NCBI GenBank assembly: GCA_949987695.1
Contig: OX465291.1
Span: 28,464,488-28,528,487 of the forward strand
Length of the DNA stretch: 64,000 nt
Source of the DNA: Merzomyia westermanni
Taxonomy: Eukaryota > Arthropoda > Insecta > Diptera > Tephritidae
Reading direction: 5' to 3'
The notes under the pieces were generated by a model that saw only the letters and a list, made by a program, of their open reading frames with translations, was not told the origin of the DNA and did no database searches. The position numbers and the translations under genes were made by a program. Of the stretch, positions 33,405-44,251 are shown in pieces. The first letter of the stretch is position 1; each line of letters begins with the position of its first letter.

Positions 33405-34722
33405 AAGGGTGTTTTTTTAGGGGTATAGAACTTCGAATTGAAATAAAACACAAGAAAATCGTTTTAAGGTCCATCAATTTGGCTTTATTGGAAGGATAAT
33501 TTTATGCCATTAATGTTTAAATATGATTTCGGGCATGTGACCGCCGCGACTGGCTCGAATAAAGCCAATTCTACAGGTCCAATTTTCAACCACTTTTTCG
33601 AGCATATGGGGCCGTATGTCGGCAATAACGCCACGAATGTTGGCTTCCAATTCCCCTAACGTTTCTGGTTTGTTGGTGTAGACGAGCGACTTCACATATC
33701 CCCAAAGAAAATAATCCATGTGTCATGAAAATAAATGGTGTCAAATCACACGACCTTGGCGGCCAATTGACAGGTCCATTCCGCGAAATTATGCGCTCAT
33801 CGAATGTTTCCTTCAATAAATCGATTGTGACGTGCGCTGTGTGGCATGTAGCGCCGTCTTGTTGGAACCACAACTCATCCACATTCATGCCATCCAATTC
33901 GGGAACAAAATAGTCGGTTATCATGGCTCTATACCGGTCTCCATTAACGGTAGCTGCCTCTCCAGCATTATTGCGGAAGAAGTATGGCCCAATGACTCCA
34001 CCAGCCCATAGAGCACACCAAACAGTCAGTTTTTGTGGATGTAATGGCGTTTCAAGGGTCTCATGTGGATTCTCTTCACTCCAAATGCGGCAATTTTGCT
34101 TGTTGACGTAGCCATTCAACCAAAAATGAGCCTCATCACTGAACAAAATTTTGCGATGAAAATCAGCATCGAAATCAATCTCATTTTCGGCCCATACACC
34201 AAAATCACGACGCATTGCATGGTCTCGCGGCTTTAATTCTTGCACAAGCTGGATCTTGTAAGGTCGCAAGCCAAGATCTTTGCGCAAAATCTTCCATAAA
34301 GTTGATGGACAAAGCTCCAATTGCTGTGCACGGTGGCGAATCGATTCATTCGGGTCCTCTTCAACACTTTGCTCTACAGCGGCAATTGTTTCTTCGGTGC
34401 GCACTGTTCGACGTCTCTGCGGATGCGTATTATCACATAAAGTAAACGTAGTGCGAAAACGATCCATGGTTAACCGAATTAATTGCTCTGATGGACGATT
34501 ATGTCGACCATAAAATGGACGGAGCTCACGGTAAACTTCGCGAACTGAACCATTATTTTCGAAATAAATTTGCACGATTTGCAAGCGTTGTTCTTTTGTC
34601 AACCTGTTCATGATGAAATGGCAAACCAAACTGAACATAAATGACATTAGAGTTGCCAGATTTGACCACAAAATGCCAGTTTTATCTCTATTCGAAAAAC
34701 AAACCTGTAAAAAAACACCCTG
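33405..34722 (-). mobile_element. Mariner-superfamily transposon (DD41D type), nearly intact
   Basis: A complete 1318-bp element. The left end AAGGGTGTTTTTTTA and the right end, inverted, CAGGGTGTTTTTTTA are the terminal inverted repeats. TA target duplications stand at 33403-33404 and 34723-34724. One transposase gene fills the interior on the minus strand and is broken by a single short insertion. The near-intact state suggests that this copy is young compared with the other elements around it. Confidence 0.9.
33510..34611 (-). pseudogene. Mariner transposase, frameshifted by a 16-nt insertion
   Basis: The start is taken at ATG 34611 (MNRLTKEQRLQIV); an upstream in-frame extension to 34671 has no ATG at its start. 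Residues 1-110 form the HTH DNA-binding part (SPSTLWKIL-like second HTH). The DDE/D domain then shows FSDEAHFWLNGYV (first Asp), ELWFQQDGATCHTA (second Asp) and, after SCDLTP, the third Asp in DYFLWGYVKSL. At 33718-33733 a 16-nt insertion lies between SCDLTP and the third Asp, so the frame is lost just before a catalytic residue. Setting those 16 bases aside gives 1086 bases, 361 codons plus stop, and 41 residues between the second and third Asp. Otherwise no internal stop is seen. The product would cut and paste the element via its terminal repeats in the nucleus. Confidence 0.9.
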
Positions 34723-34724
34723 TA

Positions 34725-35230
34725 TATAGTTACATATACATACATATAGGGCGATATTAAAATGCTATGGGATTTTTTAATTGTTTCAAACTTACTTACG
34801 CAAACGTTAAGCTGTGTAGTTGTGTTTTTATTTTTCTCTGTGCTTAACTTTAATAATTAAATGATATATTTGATATTCTAAATATTTCAAGTTATAATTA
34901 AAATTAAAAGAGTTAAATACTTAATGTGCTTCACTACTTGGTGTTAAAATTTTTAGTAGTGATTTATTATAATAAATTCGTTTTGTTGAATTTGTGTGTG
35001 CCGAGTTTTTTGCATATTTTATTTGTTGCTTTCGAAAGGCTTATATTTTGTATTGTAATTTTTGTTGTGCGCCGACTTGCTTTTCTCTCTTCTCTTTCGT
35101 TACAGCTGTTTGGGTCGTTTGTTGATCGTCAGATACAACTAACAACCCTTTTTTTCTTTTATCTGCTAAATTTTTTACAGTTATAATTTTTCTTATAAAT
35201 TTATATTAGTATTTATTATTTATTATATTT
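34725..35230. other. T-rich non-coding DNA
   Basis: No gene. The 86-codon frame at 34926-35186 is Leu/Phe-rich because of T-richness and is not called. Confidence 0.4.
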
Positions 35231-36350
35231 GATCGCTTTTTAGCATGCTGGCTATGGGATGGACTTGTCCACGCCAAGTGCACTGGATTAACCGGTAGAA
35301 TAGCTGAACTGCTTAATGACGGAAAAGGCCTGCGCTGGTCTTGTTCCAAATGCCGATCGACGGAAGTTGATCTCTGTAAAATCTTTACGTACATCCGAAA
35401 CGGGTTTTCTGAAATCAGCAAAGAGTTTGCATTGCTGACCGAGAAATTTAAAAAATATGAAAATGTTTTCAAAACCTTTTTTTACCGCTGCATAAAAGCG
35501 GGAGTAGGTCTTCTGTAGAGAACTATCGTGGCATAGCGAAGCTTTCTGCCATCTCAAAGAGGTGGTCTAGCATCATGTAACTTAAGGTCTTTTCACGACA
35601 TTATTCAGACCGATACCTGAAAACGGTTCTATAATTTGGAGCTCGCTGTACCAGGTTCATGTAGATCGCCTAGAATCAGCTCAAAAACAATTTTTTCTAT
35701 TTGCCTTAAGAGAGTTTCATTGGGATCCCTTGTACAATCGGCCACCCTATACGAATCGTTTAAAACTCATTAATCTTCACACACTTTCTAGTCGGAGGGA
35801 AATGCTTGGAATTGTTTTTATGATTAAATTGCTCAATGGTTCACTCTCCAGCACATTTCTTCTAAGTGAAGTGAACTTCAATGTACCACCTCGTCCATCA
35901 AGGCATTTTAAACCTGTAGTGTTAAAACAGTGCCGAATCAATTTTCAGTTAAATGAGCCTTTTCGCGTGTTGTGTCAAGATTATAACTCTCTTTCTGGTA
36001 GATTTGATATTTCAGACTCGCTTTTCAGCATAAAAAAATCAATTCCTTCTATCCTAAATACATAGCAACTGATTGTTTTTGATTTTTTGACTTTTATATT
36101 AACTTCTAATAATAATTTTATTCTGTTAACTAATTATTTCTTAATGTGTAATCTATCTTATATCTGTTTTACTTAGCTGATGAAGTTTGCTCTGTAGCTG
36201 AGCAGTTTCAGATCTCGACGATTAACAAACCAAAGCCTTTCAACGACTATTCACGAACGAATAATCCGCGCGTTATGCGGATGCGCCCCTCTCGCCGGTC
36301 GGGCGGGATATGGTGGGTAATCCGTTTGGGAATTATTATTATTATTATTA
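35231..36350 (+). pseudogene. Internally deleted LINE: PHD-type ORF1 piece, RT piece, C-terminal piece, ATT tail
   Basis: Piece 1 (35234-35518) encodes CWLWDGLVHAKCTGL then LRWSCSKC, the second half of a PHD-like zinc finger as in ORF1 of some LINEs. Piece 2 (from 35494, another frame) encodes KSGSRSSVENYRGIAKLSAI, a conserved reverse transcriptase motif, soon ended by a stop. Piece 3 (about 35668-36065) is a 111-codon-plus frame with RLESAQKQFFLFALREF and NFNVPPRPSRHF, the region after the RT domain. The endonuclease and most of RT are absent. A GC-rich 3' UTR (CCGGTCGGGCGGGATATGG) ends in an (ATT)n tail at 36332-36350. Clade is uncertain. Confidence 0.75.
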
Positions 36351-36764
36351 AAATCTCTGAAGATTAGAAAAGCGTTATCTGCATCTCACGTTTTTGATTT
36401 GTAAGTTTTCTAATAATTTTGAGTTTCTAATTCAGCTATTGTTAAAGTGTAGCCAAATTTGAGACTGTGACTGTGTGCCTTCTTATATACTATATCAGCG
36501 TTAATGGCGAAAATAATGACAGCCTGAAAATCTAACGGAGACTCACTGAAAAGGCCATCGACGATGCAGGTCTGGCTAACAAAGATTATAACAACTTTGT
36601 TGGCGCAGGGCTTGCACACAAGGGTCGTGACACAACAGAGTGTATTCCTCTTGAGGCTTTGAAAGGTAGTGTTACTATGAACAAAATACAGAAAGTGCAA
36701 GCCTTGCTGGCCAGGTGAGGCATGAGAATACATTAACGCAATCCGGTCCAGAAAATATTACTTT
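36351..36764. other. Non-coding DNA between LINE fragments
   Basis: No gene. A 107-codon minus-strand frame (36410-36733) is unrecognised. The last 120 bases may already belong to the LINE fragment that follows, in a broken frame. Confidence 0.3.
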
Positions 36765-37193
36765 CGACTACCGACATTGACAGCAGAGATCCGGCATCAT
36801 ATTTTCTCGCCGTTTGATCCAAAGGTGCACCGGCGGGCCCTCAACCTCGTCCACACGGAGTCGGTAAAATCCTTTGTCAGGTGTCGTCCAGTGAATGCAG
36901 TCCTACAGGCACAAGCTCCACCTGTTGCCGACGAGGAATGCGAACTGCCCAGGGAGACAAGAGCTCAAATTCGTTCTGGATATTGTAACAGACTAAACTC
37001 TTACCTATCCAGACTGAACCCTGACATGCCAAATGTCTGCCCGACATGCGGCGTGTCTCCCCACGATACTAACCATCTGTTCATCTGCTCAACTGAGCCT
37101 ACTCTTCTAACACCAATTTCACTCTGGTCCACCCCTGTTGAAGACGCGAGGTTTCTTGGACTTCCGTTCCAGGAACTCGCAAATGGGACTTAA
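36765..37193 (+). pseudogene. Jockey-type LINE C-terminal fragment
   Basis: An open frame of 138 codons carries the region after the reverse transcriptase domain: LPRETRAQIRSGYCNRLNSY, LSRLNPDMPNVCPTCGVSPH, then HDTNHLFIC and RFLGLPF. The Cys-x2-Cys..His..Cys arrangement is the small C-terminal zinc-binding motif of jockey-like elements. Compared with the pattern I know, a few residues are missing before IRSGY. The RT domain proper is absent upstream, so this is a 5'-truncated or rearranged copy; it is followed directly by unrelated DNA and the mariner derivative. Confidence 0.75.
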
Positions 37194-37359
37194 AAGTTGG
37201 AAGTACCAAGAGAGTCTTCGACCTGTGTTTTTAATTTCATTAGTGTCCTTAAACTTCCTCTGCTTACGAATTTATGCATCGATAGTGTGTTGAGTTTCTA
37301 TTACGAATGCGATTACGCGATAAAGCTCAAGCTAGGATATAAGCTGGCACATTTTTATA

Positions 37360-37725
37360 CCAGGTGGCGCAAAAGTAATCCTCCTATCAGAAAATGCTTT
37401 AAATTTTGCGATTGACCCCTAAAGTCAGTTCTGTTGTGACATTTGTGTAGTAAAAACATGCGAAATACACGTTAATAAACAATGTTACGCTACACTGCTC
37501 CAGAACGCGGAATATTGCTGACTATTTATTTGACCAATAATCGGTCGGGGCCAAACGGTTACTGTGAATGGTGAGCGCTACAGAGCAATGACGAGTTCTT
37601 TTTGCCGCAACTTGATGAATTGGGATTGGAAAACATGTGGTTCCAACAAGACGGTGCAACAGCACACACTGCACGTGCCACAACCGATATGCTGAACATC
37701 GGAAGCTTACTTTTGCGCCACCTTG
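37360..37725 (+). mobile_element. Internally deleted mariner derivative, copy 2
   Basis: The twin of 31130-31499 in the same orientation: 366 bp, ends CCAGGTGGCGCAAAAGTAA and, inverted, CAAGGTGGCGCAAAAGTAAG, TA at 37358-37359 and 37726-37727. It has the same deletion breakpoints and the same WFQQDGATAHTA remnant. It differs by a 4-bp deletion (near 37590) and a handful of substitutions. Confidence 0.85.
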
Positions 37726-37727
37726 TA

Positions 37728-38689
37728 TAAATCTAAAGGGTATTGGGAATGGTTCTGTAGCAAAATATGAATACAGATTACATTAATTTTTGCATTTTTT
37801 AATCACACATGTACATATGTATATATTGAAACTAAAAACACTTCAAAAATGTAGTACCAACTCTCCTTTCATTCTAATTGACCTCACAAATAGTAAGCCA
37901 TTAAAACACAACCGCCAAATTTTACTCCTGACAAAAACCACCTCTCTGTATAATTTATGTTTGCGCGAACATATTAGTATACATCTCGGTAATAAATAAT
38001 TTGATTAGAGGGAGAAAATGAGCACAGACGCACACTCAACTTCTTATAAATCTAAGTGGCAACGATTTGCCAAAGCCAAGTGTGCTAACTACAAATTAAC
38101 CACATTTTGTAGCAAAACCTGTGTAGCAATAAAAAGAATAACCCCAATTGCTAAATATATCCTAAAAAAATTACAGACAACATTTAAAGAAATTTTCGTA
38201 CAATCACATTAGAGAAAATGCATAAATGTTTTCAGCCAGTTGTGCCGCATGCGCATGAACCTGCCGCAATCTTACAACTGTAGCAGCTGTTCGAACTCAA
38301 GAAAATTGAGAATGGTAGACTACGCGCCTGATCAACCGCCCAGCAAATGATATCTAAAGTTTGTGGAGCTTGTACGTAGTAACTTACATGCCTCACATTC
38401 GTATGTGTTTGGTAATGTTTTGTTGGTGCATTTCCGTACTCATTTCACTTATAATTTGTTTTCTGCTCTTTAGATTTATTTTTAAACAGCCATTGTACAG
38501 CCAAATTCACCTGTTATATGAACGCCATATCATTTGACGCCATATCATTTGACGCCATATCATTTGACGCCATATCTTGCTTATTAACTACAAATATCGC
38601 CAATATTATAGATTCCCGCTCGAGCTTATTAATGCCATGATTTCGGCACAGCAATAACTAACATAACCGGCTCGAGTTAAATAAAAACA
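37728..38689. other. Unique intron DNA with a 15-bp minisatellite
   Basis: No exon is supported. GCATGCGCATG, an NRF-1-like palindromic word, lies at 38247-38257. The frames at 37790-38212 are unrecognised. Confidence 0.4.
38523..38574 (+). repeat. 15-bp tandem repeat, about 3.5 units
   Basis: The unit CGCCATATCATTTGA is repeated perfectly, then broken in the fourth unit (CGCCATATCTTGC). Confidence 0.9.
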
Positions 38690-39459
38690 AGTAAGGAAAG
38701 GGCTGTCTTCGACTGTGCCGAGGACTTTATACCTTTCATGCATACGCATCATGGTTTTAAGTATCCGATCCTTACTCATAATTAGTACAAACTCTGCAAA
38801 ACTGTTAATTTAAAGATACATAGCCCAAACCCCATTTATCGGCAAAATCGATTGTGTCGGAGTTATATGTTATGTTGGTCCAATCTGGGTGATTTTCACT
38901 AAACACATTACATATATAATATGTACCAAACCTGCAAAATGTTACGTTCCTAGCTTTTTAATTGAAAAATGTATAGCCCGAAACCCACTTATCGAAACTA
39001 TCGATTATTTGGTAGCTATATGTTATATTGATGCGGTCTGGGTAATTTTTACCACACACATTGCATATATAATAGGTACCAAACTAGCCAAATTTTGCGT
39101 TCTAGCTTTTTAATTGCAAAATTTATAGCACAAAACCCATTTATCAGAAAAAGCGATTGCATGGGAGCTATGCGTTGTATTGCTCCGATCTCGCTGATTC
39201 CGACAAATGATTAATCTAATACAAAATAGCGGCCCCATACCAAATTTCATCAAGATATCTCAAAAACTGAGGGACTAGTTTGCGTACAAACAGATAGACG
39301 GGCAAACGGACAAACGGACAGACGGACATGGCTAAATCGACTCAGCTCATCGCCTAGATCATTCGGTATACTTATTGGTGGGTCTATCTCTTCTTCTTCT
39401 CATAGTTGCACACATCGGACCAAAGTTATAATACCATTTCATGTTCATGAAAGGTATAA
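38690..39459 (+). repeat. Interspersed repeat family A, best-preserved copy
   Basis: Begins AAGTAAGGAAAGGGCTGTCT, then TTATACCTTTCATG, and ends TTCATGAAAGGTATAA, an inverted counterpart. Three internal units of about 152 bp start at AGCCCAAACCCCATTTATCG (38822), AGCCCGAAACCCACTTATCG (about 38975) and AGCACAAAACCCATTTATCA (about 39126). The 3' part has GGCTAAATCGACTCAGCTCA and CTTCTTCTTCTCAT. Non-coding. Confidence 0.75.
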
Positions 39460-39822
39460 TTAGAAAAGCGGGCGAAACCAGTGGAGTCTACCAACTGGGA
39501 GAACCATTTATGTATTTGTGTTTGTGTTCCCACAAGCTTGCACATAACATAGCTCCGTAGCGTTAAAAAATAATCAAACAATAATCAGTTGGCATAATGG
39601 AATCCATGCCAAACCATATAAATTTGAAAACAAGCACACATACAGCTACATAAGCCATAGGAGTTGGAAATATGTAAGGCCCAGTATAAAGGCCACACAT
39701 GAAGAGGTTCTGGTTTGAGTTGCTTTATATATGTATGTTATCCATATATGATTTTTGTATAAGTAGCTCACAGATGGGTGATATGGTCGGCTGTCAAGTA
39801 CTTACAAAGTGCTTTTTTTTTT
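39460..39822. other. Non-coding DNA
   Basis: Nothing recognised; a T run near 39812-39825 precedes the family D repeat. Confidence 0.4.
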
Positions 39823-40141
39823 TGTTTTAGCGACGAAACCACTACCTGAAGGTTTTGGGGAGTGTTGTCGAAAGTTACAGGCCTTTGCGGATATGAACCT
39901 GGTACGCTCCGGTACTCCCTTGAGGTACATGCCCGACTGTCGTGGGAGCGATTTGGTGTGAGCAGTGGAACCTTATAAGTCATTTCACCCCCTCCTTGTG
40001 TAAGGAAGAAGAAGGTTGGTAATCAAACTTGAGATGCATCATATCACTAAATCAACCATCAAGTTGCACGTCATTACCCTTTGTGGATTTTAGTGGCCTC
40101 ATACGACCGGCATACCTACCTTTGGCATATTCTTACCCGCG
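39823..40141 (+). repeat. Interspersed repeat family D, copy 2
   Basis: Collinear with 899-1212. Shared words include GCCCGACTGTCGTGG, ATCAACCATCAAGTTGCACG and CATACCTACC. No reverse transcriptase is attached. Confidence 0.6.
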
Positions 40142-41210
40142 AGGGTCTTCCAAAGTACTCCTCTTTTGTACTTACCAGTCTTGAATTTTTAAACATAACT
40201 GACGTAGGTTGGAAACATCAAGGAAGGCAAGTCATGCTAAATCAATTTTTTATTTCAGTCATGACCTATCCCTCCCTTTGCTGCCAGATTCGGGTGCCAA
40301 TAGGAAAGTTATTCCGCTTAATAGCGCGTACAACGCTCTGCTAGGCGTTTTTTGAGAGGCACCAAATCCGATCTTAGAAAAGCTACATAAATATGATCTT
40401 AGCAGTATAGTTTGAAACTGATCAGCTTACTATATTTATTATTCGGAGAATACTCATACGAAGAGTATCGATATGCATCTTTGTGTCGACTTTAAAGGAG
40501 ATTTTGAGAGAGCGAAAAAAGCCGCTTTTATGACGATATGTCTGATTTTACCTTCCCCCGCAAATTACGTTAAACAATAGCAAGGTCGACGTCGGTATTA
40601 GGAAGAGCCTTACCGAAGAATAAAAAACCGAAAGATTGATTTATTTCACTTAACACTAGAGAAGTTCACAGCAAAGGTGCATTCTATTATCAGAGCGTGC
40701 AATGCAACGATGAAGCCCTCCTTCATGGTTCCAATTCGATAACGTGATTTGGTGTTATTCAAAAATGGTCTAAGTGGTTAATCCCTGATTAGTGTTCATT
40801 CGTATGCCCACCTCGGATTAGTTACTTCAATGGAAGTTCGAGAGTGTACTCCCTCTTGGATAACTCATGAGCCACTGAGATGTACTACTGTTTGATCCTC
40901 ATGGAGTACTCCATATATGCAAACATGACTTGACAAGCTTGACTTTTAAAAACATAAATTTGTGCTCAACTGTTATCCCGCTGTGTTGCGCGAAAAGCGC
41001 ACTTTACTAAATTTATGTGTTTGCATACACATAAAAAGATAAGCCGGCAGCTTGGAGATTAAGCTAATCAATAGTGATAAAATTTAATTCACTTCATTGG
41101 CGAAAACTGAAGATATCTGCTCGCGGTAAAATGTATAACTTACTTGATGTGTCTTCCCCTTTACCTGTCGCAATATTTACGCATGTACATAATATGTATA
41201 TATATATATA
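40142..41210. other. Non-coding DNA
   Basis: No gene or repeat edge recognised. A TATATATATATA run (41197-41210) is the landing site of the next element. Confidence 0.4.
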
Positions 41211-41828
41211 CAGTTTTGTTCTATATAATAGTATTGATATTAAATGGGTATCGCTCCACGAAATTTCAAAGTTTACACCAAGTTCAGGAAAGTTAACTCA
41301 GCTTTTAAAAATTTACATCAAAATTTCCATATTTTTAGGAAGAATTTTTAGAAAGTTTTTGAGTACGCAGTTTTATAGCTCATTCAATTTTAGTATTAAC
41401 TACATTATGTAAGTTAGAAGTACCTTAAAATTTCCTCTGAACTTTTAGGACTTTTTTTCTCAAGGATGTTGTGTATTTTTTTCCATACAAAATTAATTTT
41501 TCTTCAGGCGTTGTATGGAAGAAATCACTCAACATACTTGACAAAAAAAATTTCTCAAAATTCAGGGAAATTTTTTAGCGAGTTCTAACTTGCACTAAAA
41601 TTGATTGGTCTACAAAACTACGTACTCAAGAATTTTCTAAAATTCCGCCAAAAAATTTTAAAATTTTGATGCCTACTTTTTAAAGTTCTTTTCTGAACTT
41701 TGTGTAAATTAGAAAATATCCTTTTATGTGATTTCTGTAATGGAATTCGCTATATTTTAAATTAAAATCATCTTATTTCGTCAAACGATATAAATTTTAA
41801 TTTCACTTCTACTATATTGAACACAGCT
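41211..41828 (-). mobile_element. Tc1/mariner-like MITE family M, copy 1
   Basis: Terminal repeats: left CAGTTTTGTTCTATATAATAG, inverted right AGCTGTGTTCAATATAGTAG, each followed by TATTGATATTAAAT/AAGTGAAATTAAAA and ATATCG. The 618-bp interior is non-coding and rich in AAAATTT words, and aligns on the minus strand with 55673-56162. TA is present at the left edge only, so the right target site has decayed. Confidence 0.6.
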
Positions 41829-42779
41829 TTATGTGATCGCCAGTTATGTACTAGATTTCCTTGGGAGTAATGGGTGAACTGTTCGAGAGTGTTGCTGTTG
41901 TTAGAAAATGTAGGCATCGAAGTTCTTCCTTTTATTGAAGCTGCCAGTCTCTTCTATGATTTACAAATTTTCTGGTAAAGGATTGACTTACGGGGAAATG
42001 TTTCTGCGAGCTTTGTGCTAAATTCCCATATGCATACGTATCAAAAAAAAAAAAGAAGTTCAGTATCAAAACTGTATGTACTTGTATGGGTCATGCATCA
42101 ATCTCAAAACATTCTTTAGGGAGTCCCTTTGGAGCCCATCAAGCCATATATGACTCATGTTGACGCATATCTGGTATAGCAAACTTTTCTCATATTCCAA
42201 AAACCATCGCAATGAGGAACAGTCATTATTTTGGACGGCTAAATGAGCTCGTACAAAACATAAGCGCTACTATGTGAACTCCTTTCTGATCCTTTTGTGA
42301 CTCAGAATGTTTGTCCCACTCTTCGAAAATACCACATATTGATCAGTATATATTCAGAGACAAAAACAGAATTAAAAAGTTGAACGAAATGTAAACATAG
42401 AGTCCGAAATGAAGAAAATTCGTTCTGTGCGATGGTCGTCTGATAAAAGTCTGATATCGTCCGAATTGAATAATCAATATATTAAAATTTTTGAAGCATA
42501 TCAATAAATTCCAAATGGTACATAAATCTTACAAAATTGATCTTCATAGAAATATGAAGTACATATCTTATAAATATTTAAACGCATTTTAAAGTTAGGC
42601 TAAACAACACTACACTCGTAATGTACATTTTTAGAAAACTCGTATTTTATATGGATATATTAATAAGATATTATGACCCTCGAAGTGATAATCTTTTCGT
42701 TAAAATAAAAAAACCACTATGTTTTTACGAGAGATCATTAACCTTGTATCTATATTTGTAACGGTACAAAATAAGAGAG
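41829..42779. other. Non-coding DNA
   Basis: No exon or repeat boundary is recognised. Confidence 0.35.
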
Positions 42780-43860
42780 ATAGACATCAGAACCGTTTAC
42801 GCTTGTATAACGAAATTTCGTCGGAGGAATACTATTGTTGTGATAAATGCACCCATAGAAAATAAGCGACATCTCTTTTCGACCACGCCTACTTTTTCAT
42901 AAAATTTATATGGAAAGGAGCTAAAAATATTGAACTGCTCATATCTAATTAACTGACACAGGTATAATAATATAATTTGGTACTTACCTCAATTTTCTTA
43001 TTCATTTTATGAGTTTTGCAAACTTTTGCAAATTGGGTGAAGCAAATTTCAAATTCGACTGTTAATAACTTCATAGCGGTGTAAGATAGAATTACAAAAC
43101 TTAATACGAGGTATACTATAACCATGTAAAGTCCACGGAAAATAAGCAAAATTGGGTAACGACCACGATTACTTTAGGACCAAAGCTTTCTAAAAGAGAG
43201 GTAGGACACCGGAACATGTCATATCTTCTTCACTGATGCAGATAGAATGCTAGAATTTCTTAGTTACAATGCCCTATATGATCTTATTAATACCTTTTTA
43301 AAATTTTGGAAAATGGGCGTGGCACCGCCCACATATAAATGAACAAAATATCAAATTTTAGCTATTATTAACTTGGTTATGGTTATGGTTATGGTTATGG
43401 GTATGGTTATGATTATGGTTATGGTTATATTATGAGTATAGTTATGTGTAACTTATGGTTATGGTTACAGTTATGGTTATGGTTACAGTTATGGCTATGT
43501 AATAGCTTTTTTATGGCTATGCTTATGTTATGTTACAGTTATGGTTATTGTTATGGGTAAATAAAATTGCGAAACAAGATACAAGGTATACTATCTACGC
43601 TTTTCAAAATTATATATAGTCTATGCTGTAACCAGTGAACCCAAGAATCTACTGTGAAAATTTCATAAAGATCGGTTAAGTACATTGAACGTCAGACACA
43701 CACACCCTCATTAATTTTTATTTATAAGATTGCCCACATGGTAGTAGAAAAAGTTTAAAACCTCTATAGGTCATAACTCTACAACAATTTACCACGACCA
43801 CTTTTACCCAGCTGGGTATTTAATGTTCGGTTCCACCCGAACTTAGACTTCCTTACTGGT
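42780..43860 (-). repeat. Family B-related repeat with internal minisatellite
   Basis: The right edge, read on the minus strand, begins AGTAAGGAAGTCTAAGTTCG then GGTGGAACCGAACATTAAAT, resembling the GGTGGAACCGAATGTTATAT start of B2 at 61388. Further in are AAATGGGCGTGGCACCGCCC and two GAAAATAAGC units about 280 bp apart (42858 and 43138). The left edge is a guess. Confidence 0.45.
43372..43560 (+). repeat. Degenerate GGTTAT hexamer minisatellite
   Basis: About 25 copies of GGTTAT with variants GGGTAT, GATTAT, ACAGTTAT and GGCTAT, interrupted around 43420-43450 and 43490-43510. It lies within the family B-related repeat. Confidence 0.85.
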
Positions 43861-43995
43861 TTTTCTCTAATCCCATACAGGTTGGGATCCAATGATAGTA
43901 ATTTCGAAAACTTATCTGATGGATTTTGGACTCTTATTTGGCTCATATTTTGGTAATTTTTGATTTTTATATGACACTTCTTAAGAATCTCAATA

Positions 43996-44249
43996 TGTGA
44001 CCTGGTCTACGAAAAGGGAGCTAACGTGCGAAAACTAGCTTTCTGGGAAACAGCTGTTAAAAATAATAAATGGCATACACTGATACCGCGGGAAATCTTC
44101 TTTCTCTACATTTTTAGGGAACTTTCAAACAAGTTTTGACTTTTTGGATTCTACAACGTGAAAAAGCATCTCATCTTCCATCCGAATCAACTAAAAAGTG
44201 AAAATTGATTTTTTGACACCTAAGCCCCCTTTCCGTAGACCAGGTCACA
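43996..44249. mobile_element. 254-bp MITE with TGTGACCTGGTCTACG ends
   Basis: The left end TGTGACCTGGTCTACGAAAA and the inverted right end TGTGACCTGGTCTACGGAAA agree over at least 16 bases and remain similar to about base 28. TA precedes and follows. It is non-coding, so a non-autonomous Tc1/mariner-type element is the likely reading. Confidence 0.7.
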
Positions 44250-44251
44250 TA

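Noticed and set aside
33725..34513. Plus-strand open frames opposite the mariner transposase
   Set aside because: They are antisense shadows of the transposase gene.
38523..38574. CRISPR-like direct repeats
   Set aside because: Units are head-to-tail with no spacers, in a eukaryotic intron: a minisatellite.
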